Shown piece by piece: positions 1 to 9,689 of a stretch of 64,000 nt of DNA. Both the position numbers and the translations under genes were made by a program. Below the pieces are notes generated by a model, which did no database searches, had not been told where the DNA came from, and worked only from the letters and a program-made list of their open reading frames with translations. The DNA is from Thalassospira sp. MCCC 1A01428. GTDB taxonomy: Bacteria; Pseudomonadota; Alphaproteobacteria; Rhodospirillales; Thalassospiraceae. Location of the stretch: the NCBI RefSeq assembly GCF_002115825.1, contig NZ_JFJZ01000022.1, positions 1-64,000 on the forward strand, given 5' to 3'. Position 1 is the first letter of the stretch, and each line of letters begins with the position of its first letter.

Positions 1-48
1 GGATGCTAAAGCACCCCGTTTTTCAGTCTGGTCATAAAATCGGAAAAC

Positions 49-1008
49 TTACTTGTACCAAACCTTACGGCTGAAATCATGCACTGCGCGGATATAACGA
101 ACCGTGCCGCTTTGGCTGCGCATCACGATTGATTCTGTTTCTGCACCATGCGCGAAACGCCGAACACCGCGCAACATGGCACCATCGGTCACGCCAGTGG
201 CAGCAAACATCACATTGCCACGGGCAAGGTCCGTCAGGGTGTATTTACGGTTCAGATCCTCGATACCCCATTTATGGGCACGGGCAACTTCGTCGTCGTT
301 ACGAAACACCAACCGGGCCTGAAACTGACCCCCGATGCACCGCAGCGCCGCCGCGGCCAACACACCTTCAGGGGCGCCACCGGTTCCCATATAAATATCG
401 ATGCCCGAGGTTTTTTGCGACGTTGCAATAACGCCCGACACATCACCATCGTCAATCAACATAATACGCGCACCGGCTTCGCGGGTTTTGGCAATCAGTT
501 CTTCGTGGCGCGGGCGGTTCAAAATGCAGGCAACCAGATCCGAAACATCACAACCTTTGGCCAATGCCATGCTTTTAAGGTTTTCACCCGGGGTCGCATC
601 AAGATCGATGACATCATCAGGCAAACCACCACCAACGGCAATTTTCTGCATATAGGTGTCAGGCGCGTTCAAAAAACCGCCCTTTTCAGCCATCGCAACA
701 ACTGCCAGCGAGTTCGGCCCGCCGGTCGCACAAATGGTAGTCCCTTCAAGCGGGTCCAGTGCAATGTCAATTTCAGGGCCTTCGCCACTGCCAACTTCTT
801 CGCCAATAAACAGCATCGGCGCTTCGTCACGCTCGCCTTCGCCAATAACCACAGTGCCACGAATGTCGAGGCTGTTAAGCGCGTTGCGCATCGCATCGAC
901 GGCGGCCTGGTCGGCGGCCTTCTCGTCGCCGCGCCCCATCAACCCGGAACATGCCAATGCGGCTGCTTCGGTGACGCGTACTGTTTCAAGCGCAAGATTT
1001 CGATCCAT
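49..1008 (-). CDS. glpX: Class II fructose-1,6-bisphosphatase (GlpX)
   Basis: Hydrolyses fructose 1,6-bisphosphate to fructose 6-phosphate, a cytoplasmic step of gluconeogenesis; members in related bacteria can also act on sedoheptulose 1,7-bisphosphate. The product is 319 aa, normal for the family. Visible motifs of the lithium-sensitive phosphatase fold are GEGERDEAPM near residue 56, DPLEGT at 85-90, DDGDVSG at 186-192 and GTGGAPEG from 208. I start at the ATG at 1008: AGGACGGAAG sits just upstream and the family begins MDRNLALE, whereas a longer in-frame start adds 16 unconserved residues. It is the last gene of a leftward aminotransferase/hom/glpX run, 140 bases after hom. Confidence 0.95.
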   Translation of the reverse strand: MDRNLALETVRVTEAAALACSGLMGRGDEKAADQAAVDAMRNALNSLDIRGTVVIGEGERDEAPMLFIGEEVGSGEGPEIDIALDPLEGTTICATGGPNSLAVVAMAEKGGFLNAPDTYMQKIAVGGGLPDDVIDLDATPGENLKSMALAKGCDVSDLVACILNRPRHEELIAKTREAGARIMLIDDGDVSGVIATSQKTSGIDIYMGTGGAPEGVLAAAALRCIGGQFQARLVFRNDDEVARAHKWGIEDLNRKYTLTDLARGNVMFAATGVTDGAMLRGVRRFAHGAETESIVMRSQSGTVRYIRAVHDFSRKVWYK

Positions 1009-1098
1009 ATCTTCCGTCCTTGTCTGTTGGTGCGGGGTCTGGGGGCCCCGTCTCATTCTTCCCGGTAGGCGAATTCTTTGGTTATCCCAAAGTTATAA

Positions 1099-1126
1099 CG
1101 CCCCGCTGGTGTAAACCTGCGGGGCG
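1099..1126. repeat. 8-bp inverted repeat between hom and glpX
   Basis: CGCCCCGC and GCGGGGCG flank a 12-base loop. On the + strand the hairpin is followed by a T-rich tract, but the flanking genes run the other way, where no U-run follows. It may be an mRNA-stabilising or processing hairpin between the two cistrons rather than a terminator. Confidence 0.5.
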
Positions 1127-1148
1127 CATATGTCTTTTTTTTGTTTTG

Positions 1149-2453
1149 TTACGAAGCGAAATTTTCAATGCGCATCAAAACCGGCGGCTGCGAATTACTT
1201 TCGAATGCCGTAATGGTTTCAAGGGCCTCCTGCATCGCACCTTCGCTGGTTTCATGGGTAATGAAAACCACCGGCACCACGCCGCCTTCGGTTTCCGCCC
1301 GGCCATGCTGGATCATGGAAGCAACAGACACCCCATGCTGCGACAAAGCCGTCGTTACCTTTGCCATCACACCAGGGCGATCCCACACCATCAGGCGCAG
1401 GTAATAAGGCCCTGAATGTTTTTCGAGCGAGGCACGCACGTTCTTTTTCAAACGCTTTGCCGGCACGCCAAAAACAGGTGCCGTGCGGTTTGACGCAATA
1501 TCAACAATATCGGCAACAACAGCCGATGCTGTTGGACGCTCGCCTGCCCCTTTGCCTTGTAAAATAACCGGACCGACAAAATCGCCTTCAATCGCAACCG
1601 CATTAAACACCCCCTCAACCTTGGAGATCTGGGTGTTACGATCCACCATTACCGGGGCGACACGTTGCTCGATACCTTCGGCAGTTTGCTTGGCAATACC
1701 CAGCAATTTAATGCGATATCCCAGTTCTTCGGCATATTCGATATCAAGGGCCGAAACACTGCGGATGCCTTCAATAGAAACCGCGTCAAAGTCAACCTCG
1801 ATGCCAAAGGCCAGACTGGCGAGGATGGCCAGCTTGTGCGCGGCATCAATCCCGTCAACATCAAAGCTGGGGTCAGCCTCGGCATAGCCCAGTTTCTGGG
1901 CTTCAGACAGGACATCACCAAAATCGCGGCCCTGCTCACGCATGGTCGTCAGAATATAGTTGCATGTACCGTTCAAAATGCCGGTGACACGGCTGGCAGC
2001 ATTGCCCGCCAAACCTTCGCGCAAGGCCTTGATCACGGGGATGCCCCCGGCAACGGCGGCCTCATAGGCGATGGTTACATTATGATCTTCGGCGATCTGG
2101 GCCAGTTCGGCCCCCTTCAGGGCCAAAAGCGCCTTATTCGCGGTAACAACATGTTTGCCTGCCATCAGGGCATTTTTGCAAACTTCATAGGCGATACCAT
2201 CGGACCCGCCAATAAGTTCCACAACGATATCAACATTGTCATCGGTTGCCAAAAGCCGGGCATCTTCGTACCAGGTCAGGCCTTCGGTCGAAAAACCGCG
2301 ATCACGAGTTCGATCCCGTGACGATACAGCTGTCACAATAATCTGGCGACCACAACGGTCGGTCAGAAGGTCGCGATGTTCACTGAGCAGTTTTACCGTA
2401 CCGGCACCGACCGTACCCAGGCCAGCCACACCGATTTTGACAACGTCTTCCAC
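1149..2453 (-). CDS. hom: Homoserine dehydrogenase
   Basis: Reduces aspartate semialdehyde to homoserine with NAD(P)H, the branch step to threonine, methionine and isoleucine. The 434-aa protein has the N-terminal Rossmann motif GLGTVG at 11-16, the conserved ILNGTCNYIL at 159-168, the catalytic-domain segment with DGIDAAHK, and a C-terminal ACT domain (about 350-430), the usual site of threonine feedback control. The start is GTG, with AAGGAG five or six bases upstream. It lies 100 bases after the aminotransferase gene, so amino-acid synthesis genes are grouped here. Confidence 0.95.
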   Translation of the reverse strand: MEDVVKIGVAGLGTVGAGTVKLLSEHRDLLTDRCGRQIIVTAVSSRDRTRDRGFSTEGLTWYEDARLLATDDNVDIVVELIGGSDGIAYEVCKNALMAGKHVVTANKALLALKGAELAQIAEDHNVTIAYEAAVAGGIPVIKALREGLAGNAASRVTGILNGTCNYILTTMREQGRDFGDVLSEAQKLGYAEADPSFDVDGIDAAHKLAILASLAFGIEVDFDAVSIEGIRSVSALDIEYAEELGYRIKLLGIAKQTAEGIEQRVAPVMVDRNTQISKVEGVFNAVAIEGDFVGPVILQGKGAGERPTASAVVADIVDIASNRTAPVFGVPAKRLKKNVRASLEKHSGPYYLRLMVWDRPGVMAKVTTALSQHGVSVASMIQHGRAETEGGVVPVVFITHETSEGAMQEALETITAFESNSQPPVLMRIENFAS

Positions 2454-2501
2454 GATAACTCCTTATCATTGCGGTATATTTTACCCATTATCGCACAAAA
2501 T

Positions 2502-2526
2502 CCGGGGCGCAACACAGGCGCCCCGG
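2502..2526 (-). terminator. Hairpin between aminotransferase gene and hom
   Basis: A perfect 9-bp inverted repeat, CCGGGGCGC and GCGCCCCGG, with a 7-base loop. Read leftward it is followed by ATTTTG, so it may act as a weak or partial terminator that lowers hom expression relative to the gene before it. Confidence 0.55.
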
Positions 2527-2553
2527 AACATGTCGACAGTGAGTTATCGAATA

Positions 2554-3795
2554 TTAGACGGTTTTCTTCAACAGTTCCCGTGCAGAATTTGCATCCGGGC
2601 ATTTTTGGAAGAACTGTTTGATATTGCGATTGGCCTGGCGAATACGATGTTTGTTTTCAACCAGCGCAATACGAACATGGCGATCACCATATTCCCCAAA
2701 GCCCAGGCCCGGTGCCACGGCAACCCCTGCTTCCTGCAATAACAGTTTGGAAAATTCCAGCGAACCCAGTTCAGCAAACTGATCGGGGATAGGCGCCCAG
2801 GCAAACATGGTGGCCGCTGGCGACGGAATATTCCAGCCGGCCGACTGCATGCCCTCGATAAAAATATCGCGCCGATCCCGATAAAGAGTACGAAACTCGT
2901 CGATGCAATCCTGCGGGCCGTTCAAGGCTGCCGTTGCTGCGACCTGAATCGGGGTGAAGGCACCGTAATCCAGATAGGATTTAATCCGCGTCAGGGCATT
3001 GATCAGTTTTTTATTACCGGTGGCAAAGCCAATACGCCAGCCTGCCATCGAATAGGTTTTTGACAGCGAATAAAATTCCACCGCAATTTCCTTGGCCCGC
3101 GGAATTTGCAGAATCGAGGGCGGCGGGTTGCCATCAAAATAAATTTCCGAATAGGCAATGTCCGACAGAATATAGATTTCATGCTCGCAGCAGAAATCGA
3201 CCACTTCTTTGTAGAAGTTCAGATCCACCGTCAGGGCAGTTGGGTTGGCCGGGAAATTCAGCACCACGGCACTGGGTTTGGGCACGGAATGTTTCACTGC
3301 ACGATGCAGTTGTTCCATGAAACTTTCGGCGTTAAACGTGCCCTGATCATCATGCCCGATTGGAATATGGCGCAGGGCGGCCCCGGCAATAATAAAGCCA
3401 AACGCGTGGATCGGATAACTGGGATTGGGCACCAGAATGATGTCGCCAGGGCTGGTAATGGCGGCGGCCAGATTGGCGAGACCTTCCTTGGAGCCGATGG
3501 TAACAACGGTTTCGGTTTCCGGATCAATATCAACACCAAAGCGACGGCCATAATAGGCGGCCAATGCCTTGCGCAAACCGGGAATGCCCCGCGACATCGA
3601 ATAGCCATGCGTGCGCGGATTTTGCACCGTCTCTACCAGCTTATCGACGATATGTTGCGGTGTGACCGGGTCCGGGTTGCCCATGCCGAAATCGATAATA
3701 TCCTCTCCCGCTCGCCGCGCCGCCGCCTTCATCGCATTTACTTCTGCGAAGACATAAGGAGGGAGACGTTTTACGCGGTGAAATTCAGAGGACAT
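2554..3795 (-). CDS. PLP-dependent class I/II aminotransferase (AlaC / LL-DAP aminotransferase-like)
   Basis: A 413-aa fold-type I aminotransferase. The PLP-binding lysine is K246 in SLSKTYSMAGWR, with NPT near 184, the SDIAYSE aspartate at 212 and N39/P41 in GMGNPDP near the N terminus. Proteins of this subgroup are annotated either as alanine-synthesising AlaC/YfdZ transaminases (pyruvate plus glutamate) or as LL-diaminopimelate aminotransferases; sequence alone does not settle which. Its place directly before hom favours a role in aspartate-family or alanine synthesis. The ATG at 3795 has an AGGA placed rather close, but no alternative start is better. Confidence 0.88.
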   Translation of the reverse strand: MSSEFHRVKRLPPYVFAEVNAMKAAARRAGEDIIDFGMGNPDPVTPQHIVDKLVETVQNPRTHGYSMSRGIPGLRKALAAYYGRRFGVDIDPETETVVTIGSKEGLANLAAAITSPGDIILVPNPSYPIHAFGFIIAGAALRHIPIGHDDQGTFNAESFMEQLHRAVKHSVPKPSAVVLNFPANPTALTVDLNFYKEVVDFCCEHEIYILSDIAYSEIYFDGNPPPSILQIPRAKEIAVEFYSLSKTYSMAGWRIGFATGNKKLINALTRIKSYLDYGAFTPIQVAATAALNGPQDCIDEFRTLYRDRRDIFIEGMQSAGWNIPSPAATMFAWAPIPDQFAELGSLEFSKLLLQEAGVAVAPGLGFGEYGDRHVRIALVENKHRIRQANRNIKQFFQKCPDANSARELLKKTV

Positions 3796-3859
3796 TATCC
3801 TGTATCCTTATCAAACTCGCCCAAACGCAATTTTCTGCGGCAAAGGCGACCTCTTGGTG

Positions 3860-3900
3860 AAAAAAGTTGCGCGCCACCCGGCTTTATCCTGGTGGCGCGC
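3860..3900 (-). terminator. Rho-independent terminator of the OmpA-type lipoprotein gene
   Basis: GCGCGCCACC at 3869-3878 pairs perfectly with GGTGGCGCGC at 3891-3900. Read leftward, the stem is followed by AACTTTTTT. It stands 32 bases after the stop of the upstream lipoprotein gene. Confidence 0.85.
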
Positions 3901-3932
3901 CGTACAATTCGAAGGATGTACCTTTTTTACGC

Positions 3933-5465
3933 TCAATAATCCATAAAGATTTCGACGCGCCGATTTCCGGCTTCACCTGCCGGAACCCCTTCAAAATAGC
4001 GGGGATCAGACGCACCTTCGGCCGAAACGTAAATGGCGTCAGGGTTAACACCTAGGGCCAGCAACTGGTTGATTACCGCCGACGAACGGCGCTCTGAAAT
4101 CATGCGATTGGTTTTTTCGTGTTCCTCGATCGACATGTTCTCGGTTCGGGACGACGCATGACCGATGACCTTCAAGCTGGCCGTACCATGTTTTTTCCAG
4201 GCGATGGCAACCTTGCGCAATACGGCTACATCGGTTGAGCTTAATTTTGCCGACCCGTAAGCAAACTGGATTTGTGCAACTTGCGTATTATTCTCGGCAT
4301 CTGGCATCCGGGTTACGGCCTTTACCCCAAGGCGCGATGCCAGTAATTCGTCGGGGGTTTCGCCAATCGCTTCGTCGTTAACGGTCACATCCCCAACCAC
4401 CGGCGCGGGTGGCACTTTGTTTTCAAGCTGGCTTTCGTCCACCTTGACCGACCCGTTATCGGTATACATCGAATAATCAAAATCGCCGCTGGCATCCTTA
4501 CTGGTACCAGAGGGCATCGGATCCTTGTCAAACTGCCCCTGTCCTTCGGCAAGACGGCGTTTATACTGCGTCATCACCGGATCGTCATCAGCAGCGGCAG
4601 GTGCCGGTTTTACGGCTGCCGAGGGGCTACTGGCTTCTGGCACAGGTGGTTCGGCATCAAGCTTTTTCGGCTCAAGTTTCGGTGCAGCCGGAACAGGCGG
4701 CGCATCGTTTATTTCAGCTTTGCTTTGTGCCTGTGCTGCGGCTTCGGCCTGCGTGTTGGCAGATGGGGCCTTTGCTCCGGTATCCTCGGCTTTCAGGTCG
4801 GGTGAGTCGGGCAACTCGGCAGCCTTGGGCACTGGCAGCGGATTATTGGCCGCCTTGGCGTTCCATTCATCGACAATCCGCGATCCGCTTGACGACGGGT
4901 CGGCATCGGCAATCGGTGTTGTTTTCAAATCAGCCGGCTTTGGTTCGGGCATGGCTGCGGCAGGTTCGGGCATTTTTTCCGGTGCAGCAGGTTTCGGGGT
5001 GGGTGCCGTGCCTTGTGCCGGCGTGCTAGTCGCCGCAACCGGTGCCGGTGCGGCTGGCGTGGCATCAGTCGTTGCAGCCCCCTGCGGCGCAATCGGATTA
5101 ACGGCAACATGGTCCGCCCGGCCTGTCGTATTGGTGTATTTGGCATTGGCACGGTCAGCGGCCAGACCGGCGATCAGGGTGTCGCGTTCGCTATCGCCAG
5201 TCGCAACCGGGCGGCTTGGGGTGTCGCCAAGACGGGGATAATCGTTTTCCTGACCGGGAATCGGCTGTTCGGATTTTTCCGGCCCCTCGTCCCCGGTAAA
5301 TGCATCGCCAATACTTTTGCCCCATTCAACAGGGTTGATGGCATCAGGCACCGACGAACAGGCCCCCAACATCAAGACCACGGCCAGTGCCGACCCTGTG
5401 TGAAGAAGACCGCGCAAGCCCGGCTGTTTATGCCCAGCGCGCAATGTCGGTTTCGAGACAGCCAT
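3933..5465 (-). CDS. OmpA-family outer-membrane lipoprotein with long Pro/Ala-rich linker
   Basis: A 510-aa exported lipoprotein. The signal peptide ends in the lipobox LGAC with C36 as the lipidated residue. Residues about 50-390 are low-complexity, rich in Pro, Ala, Lys and Glu, long enough to cross the periplasm. The last 118 residues (about 393-510) form an OmpA-like peptidoglycan-binding domain with the FAYGSAKLS start, the VIGHAS motif and NRRVEIF near the end. Likely role: tethering the outer membrane to peptidoglycan or forming part of an envelope machine. I start at the ATG at 5465, which has AAGGA upstream; the 20 residues of a longer frame do not look like a signal peptide. Stand-alone gene with its own terminator. 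Confidence 0.85.
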   Translation of the reverse strand: MAVSKPTLRAGHKQPGLRGLLHTGSALAVVLMLGACSSVPDAINPVEWGKSIGDAFTGDEGPEKSEQPIPGQENDYPRLGDTPSRPVATGDSERDTLIAGLAADRANAKYTNTTGRADHVAVNPIAPQGAATTDATPAAPAPVAATSTPAQGTAPTPKPAAPEKMPEPAAAMPEPKPADLKTTPIADADPSSSGSRIVDEWNAKAANNPLPVPKAAELPDSPDLKAEDTGAKAPSANTQAEAAAQAQSKAEINDAPPVPAAPKLEPKKLDAEPPVPEASSPSAAVKPAPAAADDDPVMTQYKRRLAEGQGQFDKDPMPSGTSKDASGDFDYSMYTDNGSVKVDESQLENKVPPAPVVGDVTVNDEAIGETPDELLASRLGVKAVTRMPDAENNTQVAQIQFAYGSAKLSSTDVAVLRKVAIAWKKHGTASLKVIGHASSRTENMSIEEHEKTNRMISERRSSAVINQLLALGVNPDAIYVSAEGASDPRYFEGVPAGEAGNRRVEIFMDY

Positions 5466-5656
5466 TGATATTCCTTGCTCCAAAATGAAGAAACGCGTGC
5501 ATGTGATCTGCGACAAACACGTCATCTTATATTTCTTGTATCATGCCCTCGTGGCACGTTAGGCTGCGAAAGTCTAAGGATATGATAAGCTTGGGATCAA
5601 GCAGTGTTTCAACTTACGTGCCGATTATGACGGGCGATATCATAAAGGAATGCGCC

Positions 5657-7456
5657 ATGACCGATCAACAGGCCAGCGAAACCGAAAATTCACATCCCGA
5701 TCCCGAAGAAATTTCCGCCACGATGGCCGAAATTGCGGAAAGGAGCCAGCGTCTTGTTGCTGATTTTTTGGCACGCCAGGCCGACGACCCTGAAATAGCT
5801 GATCCTGACCCGCTAAATATCGGATCGGCCTTCATGGAACTTTGCACCCATATGATGCAAAACCCGACCAAACTGGTCGAAGCGCAGATGCAGTTATGGC
5901 AGAATTACATGCAACTGTGGCAAAATACCACGTTGCGGATGCTGGGCCAGGACGCCGAACCGATTGTAACACCACTTAAAGGTGATCGTCGTTTTCGTGA
6001 CGAAGCCTGGCAGGACAATGAAGTTTTCGACTATATCAAACAGTCCTATCTTTTGTCGTCGCAATGGATTCAGGGCCTGGTACATGACGTTGACGGGCTG
6101 GATGACAAAACAGCACAAAAAGTCGATTTTTATACCCGTCAGTTCGTTGATGCCATTTCACCAACCAATTTTTTGATGACCAACCCCGAAGTTTTGCGCA
6201 CCACGGTCGAATCGGGTGGTGAAAACCTGGTTAAGGGTTTGCAAAACCTGCTTGATGATCTGGAACGGGGAAAAGGCAAACTTCAGATCAAAATGACTGA
6301 CCTTGATGCCTTTAAGGTGGGTGAAAATGTGGCAACCACGCCGGGGGCCGTTATTGGCAAAACCGATTTGATGGAATTGCTGCAATATACCCCGTCGACC
6401 GACAAGGTGGCCAAGCGGCCGTTAATGATTATTCCGCCATGGATCAACAAATATTACATTCTTGATCTGCGCCCGGAAAATTCCTTTATCAAGTGGGCGG
6501 TTGACCAGGGGCACACCGTTTTTGTCCTGTCCTGGGTTAACCCTGATAGTGAACTGGCCGAAAAATCGTTTTCCGATTACGCCAAGGAAGGGATTCTGGC
6601 CGCACTCGACATGATCAAGGAAGCCACGGGCGAAGACGATGTGAATGCCATCGGCTATTGTCTGGGTGGCACATTGCTGACATCGACCCTGGCCTATATG
6701 GCCAAAACAGGCGATGACCGCATTAAATCGGCGACGTTCTTTACCACCCTGACCGATTTTGAAAAACCGGGTGAACTTTCGGTATTTGTTGATGAAGAAC
6801 AAATCGAAAGCCTGGAACAACGCATGGAAAAAGACGGCTTCCTTGATGGCCGCGACATGGCGACATCGTTTAACATGTTGCGCGCCAATGACCTGATCTG
6901 GTCGTTCGTTGTGAACAACTACATGCTGGGCAAGGACCCGTTCCCGTTTGACCTGCTATACTGGAATTCGGATTCGACCCGGATGCCAAAAGCAATGCAC
7001 AGTTTTTATCTGCGCAACATGTACCAGAAAAACCTTCTGCGCGAGCCAGGTGGCATCAGCATTCTGGGCGAACGGATCGACCTGCGTGACATTAAAATTC
7101 CGGCCTATTTTCTGTCTACCCGCGAAGACCATATTGCGCCGTGGAAAGCAACCTATGCCGGAACGCAACTGTTATCAGGGCAGGTGAAATTTGTTCTGTC
7201 TGCATCGGGGCATATTGCCGGTGTGGTTAACCCGCCAGCAGCCAACAAATATTGCCACTGGACTTATAACCGCAACCCGGCCGACCCGGACCAGTGGCTG
7301 GAAAAAGCGACCCAGCATGAAGGGTCCTGGTGGACGGACTGGCAAAACTGGATCAGCCGCCGCAGTGGTGGCGAGGTTGACGCCCGTAAACCCGGCGATG
7401 GCGACCGCAAGGTAATTGGCCCGGCACCGGGTGAATATGTAAAAGTCCGGCCATAA
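5657..7456 (+). CDS. phaC: Class I poly(3-hydroxyalkanoate) synthase
   Basis: Polymerises hydroxyacyl-CoA into polyhydroxyalkanoate on the surface of storage granules. The 599-aa length is typical of class I enzymes that act without PhaE or PhaR. The lipase-like box GYCLGG carries the catalytic cysteine C335; D491 (in REDHIAPW) and H519 (in SASGHIAG) complete the triad. The N-terminal 90 residues are acidic and less conserved. I chose the ATG at 5657 because AAAGGAA precedes it and upstream in-frame codons look non-coding. No phaA, phaB or phasin gene is adjacent. A strong terminator follows. Confidence 0.95.
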   Translation: MTDQQASETENSHPDPEEISATMAEIAERSQRLVADFLARQADDPEIADPDPLNIGSAFMELCTHMMQNPTKLVEAQMQLWQNYMQLWQNTTLRMLGQDAEPIVTPLKGDRRFRDEAWQDNEVFDYIKQSYLLSSQWIQGLVHDVDGLDDKTAQKVDFYTRQFVDAISPTNFLMTNPEVLRTTVESGGENLVKGLQNLLDDLERGKGKLQIKMTDLDAFKVGENVATTPGAVIGKTDLMELLQYTPSTDKVAKRPLMIIPPWINKYYILDLRPENSFIKWAVDQGHTVFVLSWVNPDSELAEKSFSDYAKEGILAALDMIKEATGEDDVNAIGYCLGGTLLTSTLAYMAKTGDDRIKSATFFTTLTDFEKPGELSVFVDEEQIESLEQRMEKDGFLDGRDMATSFNMLRANDLIWSFVVNNYMLGKDPFPFDLLYWNSDSTRMPKAMHSFYLRNMYQKNLLREPGGISILGERIDLRDIKIPAYFLSTREDHIAPWKATYAGTQLLSGQVKFVLSASGHIAGVVNPPAANKYCHWTYNRNPADPDQWLEKATQHEGSWWTDWQNWISRRSGGEVDARKPGDGDRKVIGPAPGEYVKVRP

Positions 7457-7492
7457 TCACCGGTCTTTTTCCATAGCCAACAGGCACAGCAT

Positions 7493-7528
7493 AAAAAACG
7501 ATCGGAATACATATTCCGGTCGTTTTTT
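7493..7528 (+). terminator. Rho-independent terminator after phaC
   Basis: A 16-bp stem with one wobble pair: AAAAAACGATCGGAAT against ATTCCGGTCGTTTTTT, with the loop ACAT. The A-run and T-run make it potentially active in both directions. Confidence 0.9.
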
Positions 7529-7579
7529 GATTTTATCAAAGCAGTCAGAACCCTGTTTTAAATGCGGACGGATACAAGC

Positions 7580-8452
7580 ATGAGCAACACAATCGGCTTT
7601 TTGGGAGCAGGACGCATGGCAAGTGCCATGATCACGTGCCTTTTATCCAAGGGATATAAAATTCGCGTCTGGAATCGCAGCCCGGAAAAGCTGGCCCCGC
7701 TGACTGACCAGGGTGCCATTGCCTGTGAAACCCCCGCAGATACCGTTGAAAGCTGCGAATTTGTAATATCATTCATGGCTGACGACATTGCATCGCGTCA
7801 CGTATGGCTGGGTGATAATGGTGCCCTTGATGCCATCGCCCCTGGTACGATTGCAATTGAATGTTCAACCCTGTCACACGCGTTCGTACGCGAACTTGCC
7901 GATATTATGGATGCTCAAAATATTCCCTATATTGATGCACCGGTTACGGCTGTTCCTGAACAGGTCGCACGCGGTGAAACCGTTTTTCTTATTGGTGCCG
8001 ATCTGGCCGTTCTTGAACGCGCACGCCCGGTACTGGAATCCGTTGCCAGCAAAATTATCCATTTTGGACCTGCGGGGTCAGGGACAGTCTATAAACTGAT
8101 GAACAATCTGATTGGCGCGGTTCACATTGCCTGCGCAGCCGAACTTGTCGCTATTGCCCAAAAGGCAGGGCTGGATAGCGAACAGGTTGCCCAAACCTTT
8201 TTAAGCGGGGCGCTTGCCAGCGGCCCCGCATCCATGACCCTGCCCGGCATGATTTCGGGCAACCACAATGAAGGCATTCATTTCACCACTGCCTTAAGGG
8301 CCAAGGACGCCAGCTATGCCATGCAACTGGCACAGGAACTACAACAGGCTGTACCGGTTGGGAATGCGGCCTGTTCCGTGTTTGAACACGCTACCGAGGC
8401 CGGCATGGGTGATCTGGCACAAAGTGCAATTATCGACATTCTGAAAAATTAA
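7580..8452 (+). CDS. NAD(P)-dependent beta-hydroxyacid dehydrogenase (3-hydroxyisobutyrate dehydrogenase family)
   Basis: A 290-aa oxidoreductase that should oxidise or reduce a small beta-hydroxyacid; the substrate cannot be read from sequence. The Rossmann motif GFLGAGRMA lies at residues 6-14, the substrate-binding PYIDAPVTAVPEQ in the middle, and the catalytic lysine is K172 in GTVYKLMNN, followed by an all-helical C-terminal domain. I start at the ATG at 7580, where the protein begins directly with the dinucleotide fold; an ATG 18 bases upstream has no ribosome-binding site. It stands alone between a terminator and a convergent gene. Confidence 0.85.
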   Translation: MSNTIGFLGAGRMASAMITCLLSKGYKIRVWNRSPEKLAPLTDQGAIACETPADTVESCEFVISFMADDIASRHVWLGDNGALDAIAPGTIAIECSTLSHAFVRELADIMDAQNIPYIDAPVTAVPEQVARGETVFLIGADLAVLERARPVLESVASKIIHFGPAGSGTVYKLMNNLIGAVHIACAAELVAIAQKAGLDSEQVAQTFLSGALASGPASMTLPGMISGNHNEGIHFTTALRAKDASYAMQLAQELQQAVPVGNAACSVFEHATEAGMGDLAQSAIIDILKN

Positions 8453-8582
8453 ACGGACGAACCGGGCGGTAAATCCGCCCGGTTATATCGACCGGCATCA
8501 CAGATAAACCCGCCATCAATTAACAATCCGGGTATCGCCCGAAAGCACTGCGTTCGCGCTGCAATGCTTTCGGGTTTTGATT

Positions 8583-9554
8583 TTAAACCGTGACAACCAC
8601 TTTCCCGCGCAGGTTATTTGCCGTTCCGGCTTCAAGATACGCATGGGCTTCGCCGATACGCTCAAGCGGAAAGGTCGCACCGATAACCGGTTTGACAAGG
8701 CCGCGTTCCAAAAGATCGGTCAGGGCATCAAGTTTTCCCCGGTTCTGACGTGTGAACACGAAATGATAGGATGCATTACGACCCCAGGCCTCGATCAGGT
8801 TTTGCGGTTGTGCAATATCGACCAATGTAACAACCCTGCCCATCTGGGCCAGGACAAGCGGGCTTCTTGTCAGGGTGTCGCCGCCTATTGTGTCAAAGAC
8901 CACGTCAACACCTGCACCGCTGGTTGCTTCATTAACCACCGCAACGTAATCCTGCGCGTTGTAATCTATGGCAAGATCAGCACCAAGTCCCTCAACAAAG
9001 GCATGATGTTTCTGTGCTGCCGTCGTGAAAACCCGGGCTCCCATGGCTTTGGCAACCTGGATTGCGATGCTGCCGACACCGCCAGCACCACCATGTACCA
9101 ATATCGTTTCCCCAACCCTAAGCTGCGCGCGCGTAACGAACGCCTCCCAGACAGTACCCCCCACAAGCGTCATACTCGCCGCTTCCCCGTGCGTAAGGTT
9201 CTTTGGCTTGCGAGCAATCAAATCCACATTGGCAACATGCTGTTCGGCATAGGAACCCTGAGCGCCAAAAATCAAAGGCGTATAGTAAACCTCGTCACCG
9301 ACGGCAAACTCCGTTACTTCCTCGCCAATTTCCTCGATCACCCCGGAAATATCGTGCCCTGTGATTGCAGGAAGCGAAACATATTCTGCATAATCCCCCC
9401 GCCTGATTTGATAATCGAGCGGATTAACAGCCGTCGCGTGAACCCGTACACGAACCTCGCGCGCACCGACAGACGGCACGACAACATCTTTAATGTCAAA
9501 GGCGTCGTAGCCCCCGAATTTGGTTAAAACTGCAGCTTTCATTAAACGTTCCAT
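8583..9554 (-). CDS. Medium-chain NADPH:quinone oxidoreductase-like protein
   Basis: A 323-aa zinc-independent medium-chain dehydrogenase/reductase. It has the N-terminal GroES-like domain ([24 protein letters not shown]) and the nucleotide-binding [16 protein letters not shown] in the middle. Such enzymes reduce quinones or activated double bonds with NADPH, often in electrophile defence; the substrate here is unknown. The start at 9554 has AAGGA seven bases upstream; an ATG four codons later (9542) is also possible. An operator-like sequence at 9567-9596 lies immediately upstream and recurs near the ArsR-family gene at 9943, which probably represses this gene. Confidence 0.82.
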   Translation of the reverse strand: MERLMKAAVLTKFGGYDAFDIKDVVVPSVGAREVRVRVHATAVNPLDYQIRRGDYAEYVSLPAITGHDISGVIEEIGEEVTEFAVGDEVYYTPLIFGAQGSYAEQHVANVDLIARKPKNLTHGEAASMTLVGGTVWEAFVTRAQLRVGETILVHGGAGGVGSIAIQVAKAMGARVFTTAAQKHHAFVEGLGADLAIDYNAQDYVAVVNEATSGAGVDVVFDTIGGDTLTRSPLVLAQMGRVVTLVDIAQPQNLIEAWGRNASYHFVFTRQNRGKLDALTDLLERGLVKPVIGATFPLERIGEAHAYLEAGTANNLRGKVVVTV

Positions 9555-9566
9555 TCTCTTATCCTT

Positions 9567-9596
9567 CTATTTATCGCGATATATCGATATATTAAA
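9567..9596. promoter_or_regulatory. Operator-like site A, upstream of the quinone oxidoreductase gene
   Basis: An AT-rich, imperfectly palindromic sequence containing TTATCGCGATATATCGATAT. It starts 13 bases before the oxidoreductase start. Nearly the same 30 bases recur at 9887-9916 and a weaker version at 10251-10275, just upstream of the arsR-like gene. The position fits repressor binding over the promoter. Confidence 0.55.
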
Positions 9597-9689
9597 CCGG
9601 TCTCGTTCCAGACAGGAGCATCGGCCCGAGACTTGTTTTCTTCGAGTTCAAACCTCACCCCACATTGTTTGGGGTAAGTTATTTCCACT

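Noticed and set aside
148-1068. 306-codon rightward frame opposite glpX
   Set aside because: Antisense shadow of a conserved gene. Its composition is typical of the reverse complement of a GC-biased coding region.
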